Assembly: GCA_003230915.1 (NCBI GenBank)
Contig: QIHI01000015.1
Coordinates: 1-45,078, forward strand
Direction: 5' to 3'
Origin: Kiritimatiellales bacterium
GTDB lineage: Bacteria; Verrucomicrobiota; Kiritimatiellia; Kiritimatiellales; Pontiellaceae
DNA: 45,078 bases
This document shows positions 44,102 to 45,078 of this stretch, in pieces (position 1 is the stretch's first letter; every line of letters starts with the position of its first letter). The position numbers and the translations under genes were made by a program. The notes below the pieces were generated by a model. It had not been told where the DNA came from. It worked only from the letters and a program-made list of their open reading frames with translations, and ran no database searches.

Positions 44102-44963
44102 AATTGGCGTGATAAGCGATTCTTTTCGCCTACCGCTCCGTGAATCGGTTGTGCTGGCCAAAGAGCTTGGCGCGGCGGGAATCAGCTTTTATGCGGCAAC
44201 GCCGGAGTTTTCCGATATGGAACCTTGTGGCTTTAAACGGTACTGCGCGGATCTTGGTATCAGTATCGCATCGTTGGTTGGCGAACTTGGAGGACACGGT
44301 TGGCAGAACGAAGAAGAGAACCGAACCAAAATTTTGAAGCTCAAGGAGATGGTTTTGCTGGCCTCCGATCTTGGGACGGAAATCATCACAACGCACATCG
44401 GTGTGATTCCCGAAGACCGAAACAGCATCCGCTATGGCATCATGCAGTCCGCGTGCCGTGAACTTGGCCGCTATGCTGCCGACCACGGCGTTTGCTTCGG
44501 AATCGAAACCGGGCCGGAGCCCGCCGTAACGCTTCGGGCATTTCTTGACGATCTGGATCAGCCCGGAATCGGCGTTAACCTCGACCCAGCTAACCTCGTG
44601 ATGGTTGTGCGTGACGACCCAGTTCAAGCAGTGCATACGCTTGCTCCGTATATTGTTTCAACCCACGCCAAAGATGGTCGTAATCTTCAACCATGCGATC
44701 CGCAGACGGTCTATGACGCCTTTGCCGTAGGTGGGTTTGATCAGCTCGTTACTCGCACCGGGCCGCTCTTCGAAGAACTACCGCTGGGGGAAGGGGATGT
44801 CCCATGGGATAAATATCTGAAAGCCCTGCGCGACTGCGGATTCGATGGCTGGCTGACTATCGAGCGCGAAACGGGTGAAAACCCTGCCGGTGATATCGCC
44901 ACCGCCGTTCAGTTTTTGCGCAAGCAACTCCATCAAATTTCAGTGAAATCAGAGAAAGCTTAA
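44088..44963 (+). CDS. Sugar phosphate isomerase/epimerase (TIM barrel)
   Basis: 291 residues from ATG 44088; an upstream in-frame ATG at 44082 is only two codons earlier. FKIGVISDSFRLPLRESVVL begins the barrel; further strands are GAAGISFYAATPEFSD, LGTEIITTHIGVIPED, VCFGIETGPEPAV (metal Glu), GVNLDPANLVMV (metal Asp), IVSTHAKDGRNL (His, Asp) and GWLTIERETGENP (Glu). The metal ligands of this superfamily are all present. It overlaps the previous dehydrogenase gene, so both should be translated together. It precedes the GlcN6P-isomerase-like gene by 24 bp. Confidence 0.9.
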   Translation: MTEFKIGVISDSFRLPLRESVVLAKELGAAGISFYAATPEFSDMEPCGFKRYCADLGISIASLVGELGGHGWQNEEENRTKILKLKEMVLLASDLGTEIITTHIGVIPEDRNSIRYGIMQSACRELGRYAADHGVCFGIETGPEPAVTLRAFLDDLDQPGIGVNLDPANLVMVVRDDPVQAVHTLAPYIVSTHAKDGRNLQPCDPQTVYDAFAVGGFDQLVTRTGPLFEELPLGEGDVPWDKYLKALRDCGFDGWLTIERETGENPAGDIATAVQFLRKQLHQISVKSEKA

Positions 44964-44987
44964 CAGAAAGAAAAGGAGAATTATATT

Positions 44988-45078
44988 ATGCGTGCAATCA
45001 GTCAGGTGGCCCCATCGTGGTGGGACTACACCACATTGGATCGTGAAATTCTAGACGAGGCCGCCCGTCTCACCGTCA
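44988..45078 (+). CDS. Glucosamine-6-phosphate isomerase-like protein, N-terminal start
   Basis: Partial gene running off the right edge; about 30 residues are visible from ATG 44988, with AAGGAG nine bases upstream. The start MRAISQVAPSWWDYTTLD is highly characteristic of a PVC protein usually annotated as glucosamine-6-phosphate isomerase (NagB/RpiA/CoA-transferase fold). This recognition is from memory, with no catalytic residues in view. If right, it links the epimerase/dehydrogenase cluster to amino-sugar degradation. It shares the strand and close spacing of the preceding genes. Confidence 0.6.
   Translation, partial: MRAISQVAPSWWDYTTLDREILDEAARLTV

Overview
The window looks like a chromosomal segment of a marine PVC-group bacterium, most likely Kiritimatiellota (Pontiella-like). 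That is an inference from gene content: late futalosine-type menaquinone genes, TonB-like anchored proteins with an SHD1-like or VWA-like domain, a carbohydrate locus dense in Gfo/Idh/MocA and epimerase genes, a long SSS symporter, and a RAYT transposase with REP-like repeats. No rRNA, tRNA or CRISPR array was recognised.

Region 1 (1-11246) is a menaquinone operon on the + strand, split by an insertion. The 3' end of mqnD (to 421) is followed by a block (about 484-6027) bounded by two same-orientation copies of a 25-bp repeat. Inside, on the - strand and A+T-rich, lie a helicase-nuclease gene, a second PD-(D/E)xK-type gene and the broken start of a TIR-domain gene. A RAYT transposase follows, flanked by inverted copies of the same repeat. 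After the block the operon resumes with a fused MqnB-MqnP gene, ubiX-type, ubiD-type, menG/ubiE and mqnA genes, which overlap by one to four bases from ubiX onward.

Region 2 (11243-15919) is on the - strand: a (alpha/alpha)6 glycosidase-like protein with a membrane helix and TPR-like tail, a small HMA-like lipoprotein, leucyl aminopeptidase and a DUF456 membrane protein. A 3' remnant of a VWA/YfbK-like gene lies in the gap that follows.

Region 3 (16059-23438) has nrdA-nrdB-yfaE (class Ia ribonucleotide reductase, strikingly enterobacterial in sequence) behind two NrdR-like boxes exactly 31 bp apart. Then come ymdB-xseA-xseB-htrA, packed end to end.

Region 4 (23382-27516) has a - strand pair encoding a MotA/ExbB/ZorA-like protein with a long coiled-coil tail and a MotB/ExbD-like partner with an unrecognised C-terminal domain. 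Their probable terminator lies inside the end of htrA. An RsmB-type rRNA methyltransferase is divergent from them.

Region 5 (27875-45078) is a carbohydrate uptake and catabolism locus. It holds an exported TIM-barrel protein, three Gfo/Idh/MocA oxidoreductases, a DegT-type aminotransferase, an SSS symporter, two TonB-like anchored proteins, a GH78-type alpha-L-rhamnosidase, two AP-endonuclease-2-type epimerases and the start of a glucosamine-6-phosphate isomerase-like gene. Three gene remnants (amidohydrolase, a second DegT, AraC) show that the locus has been eroding. The substrate cannot be read from sequence alone; rhamnose-containing, possibly amino-sugar-containing glycans are plausible.
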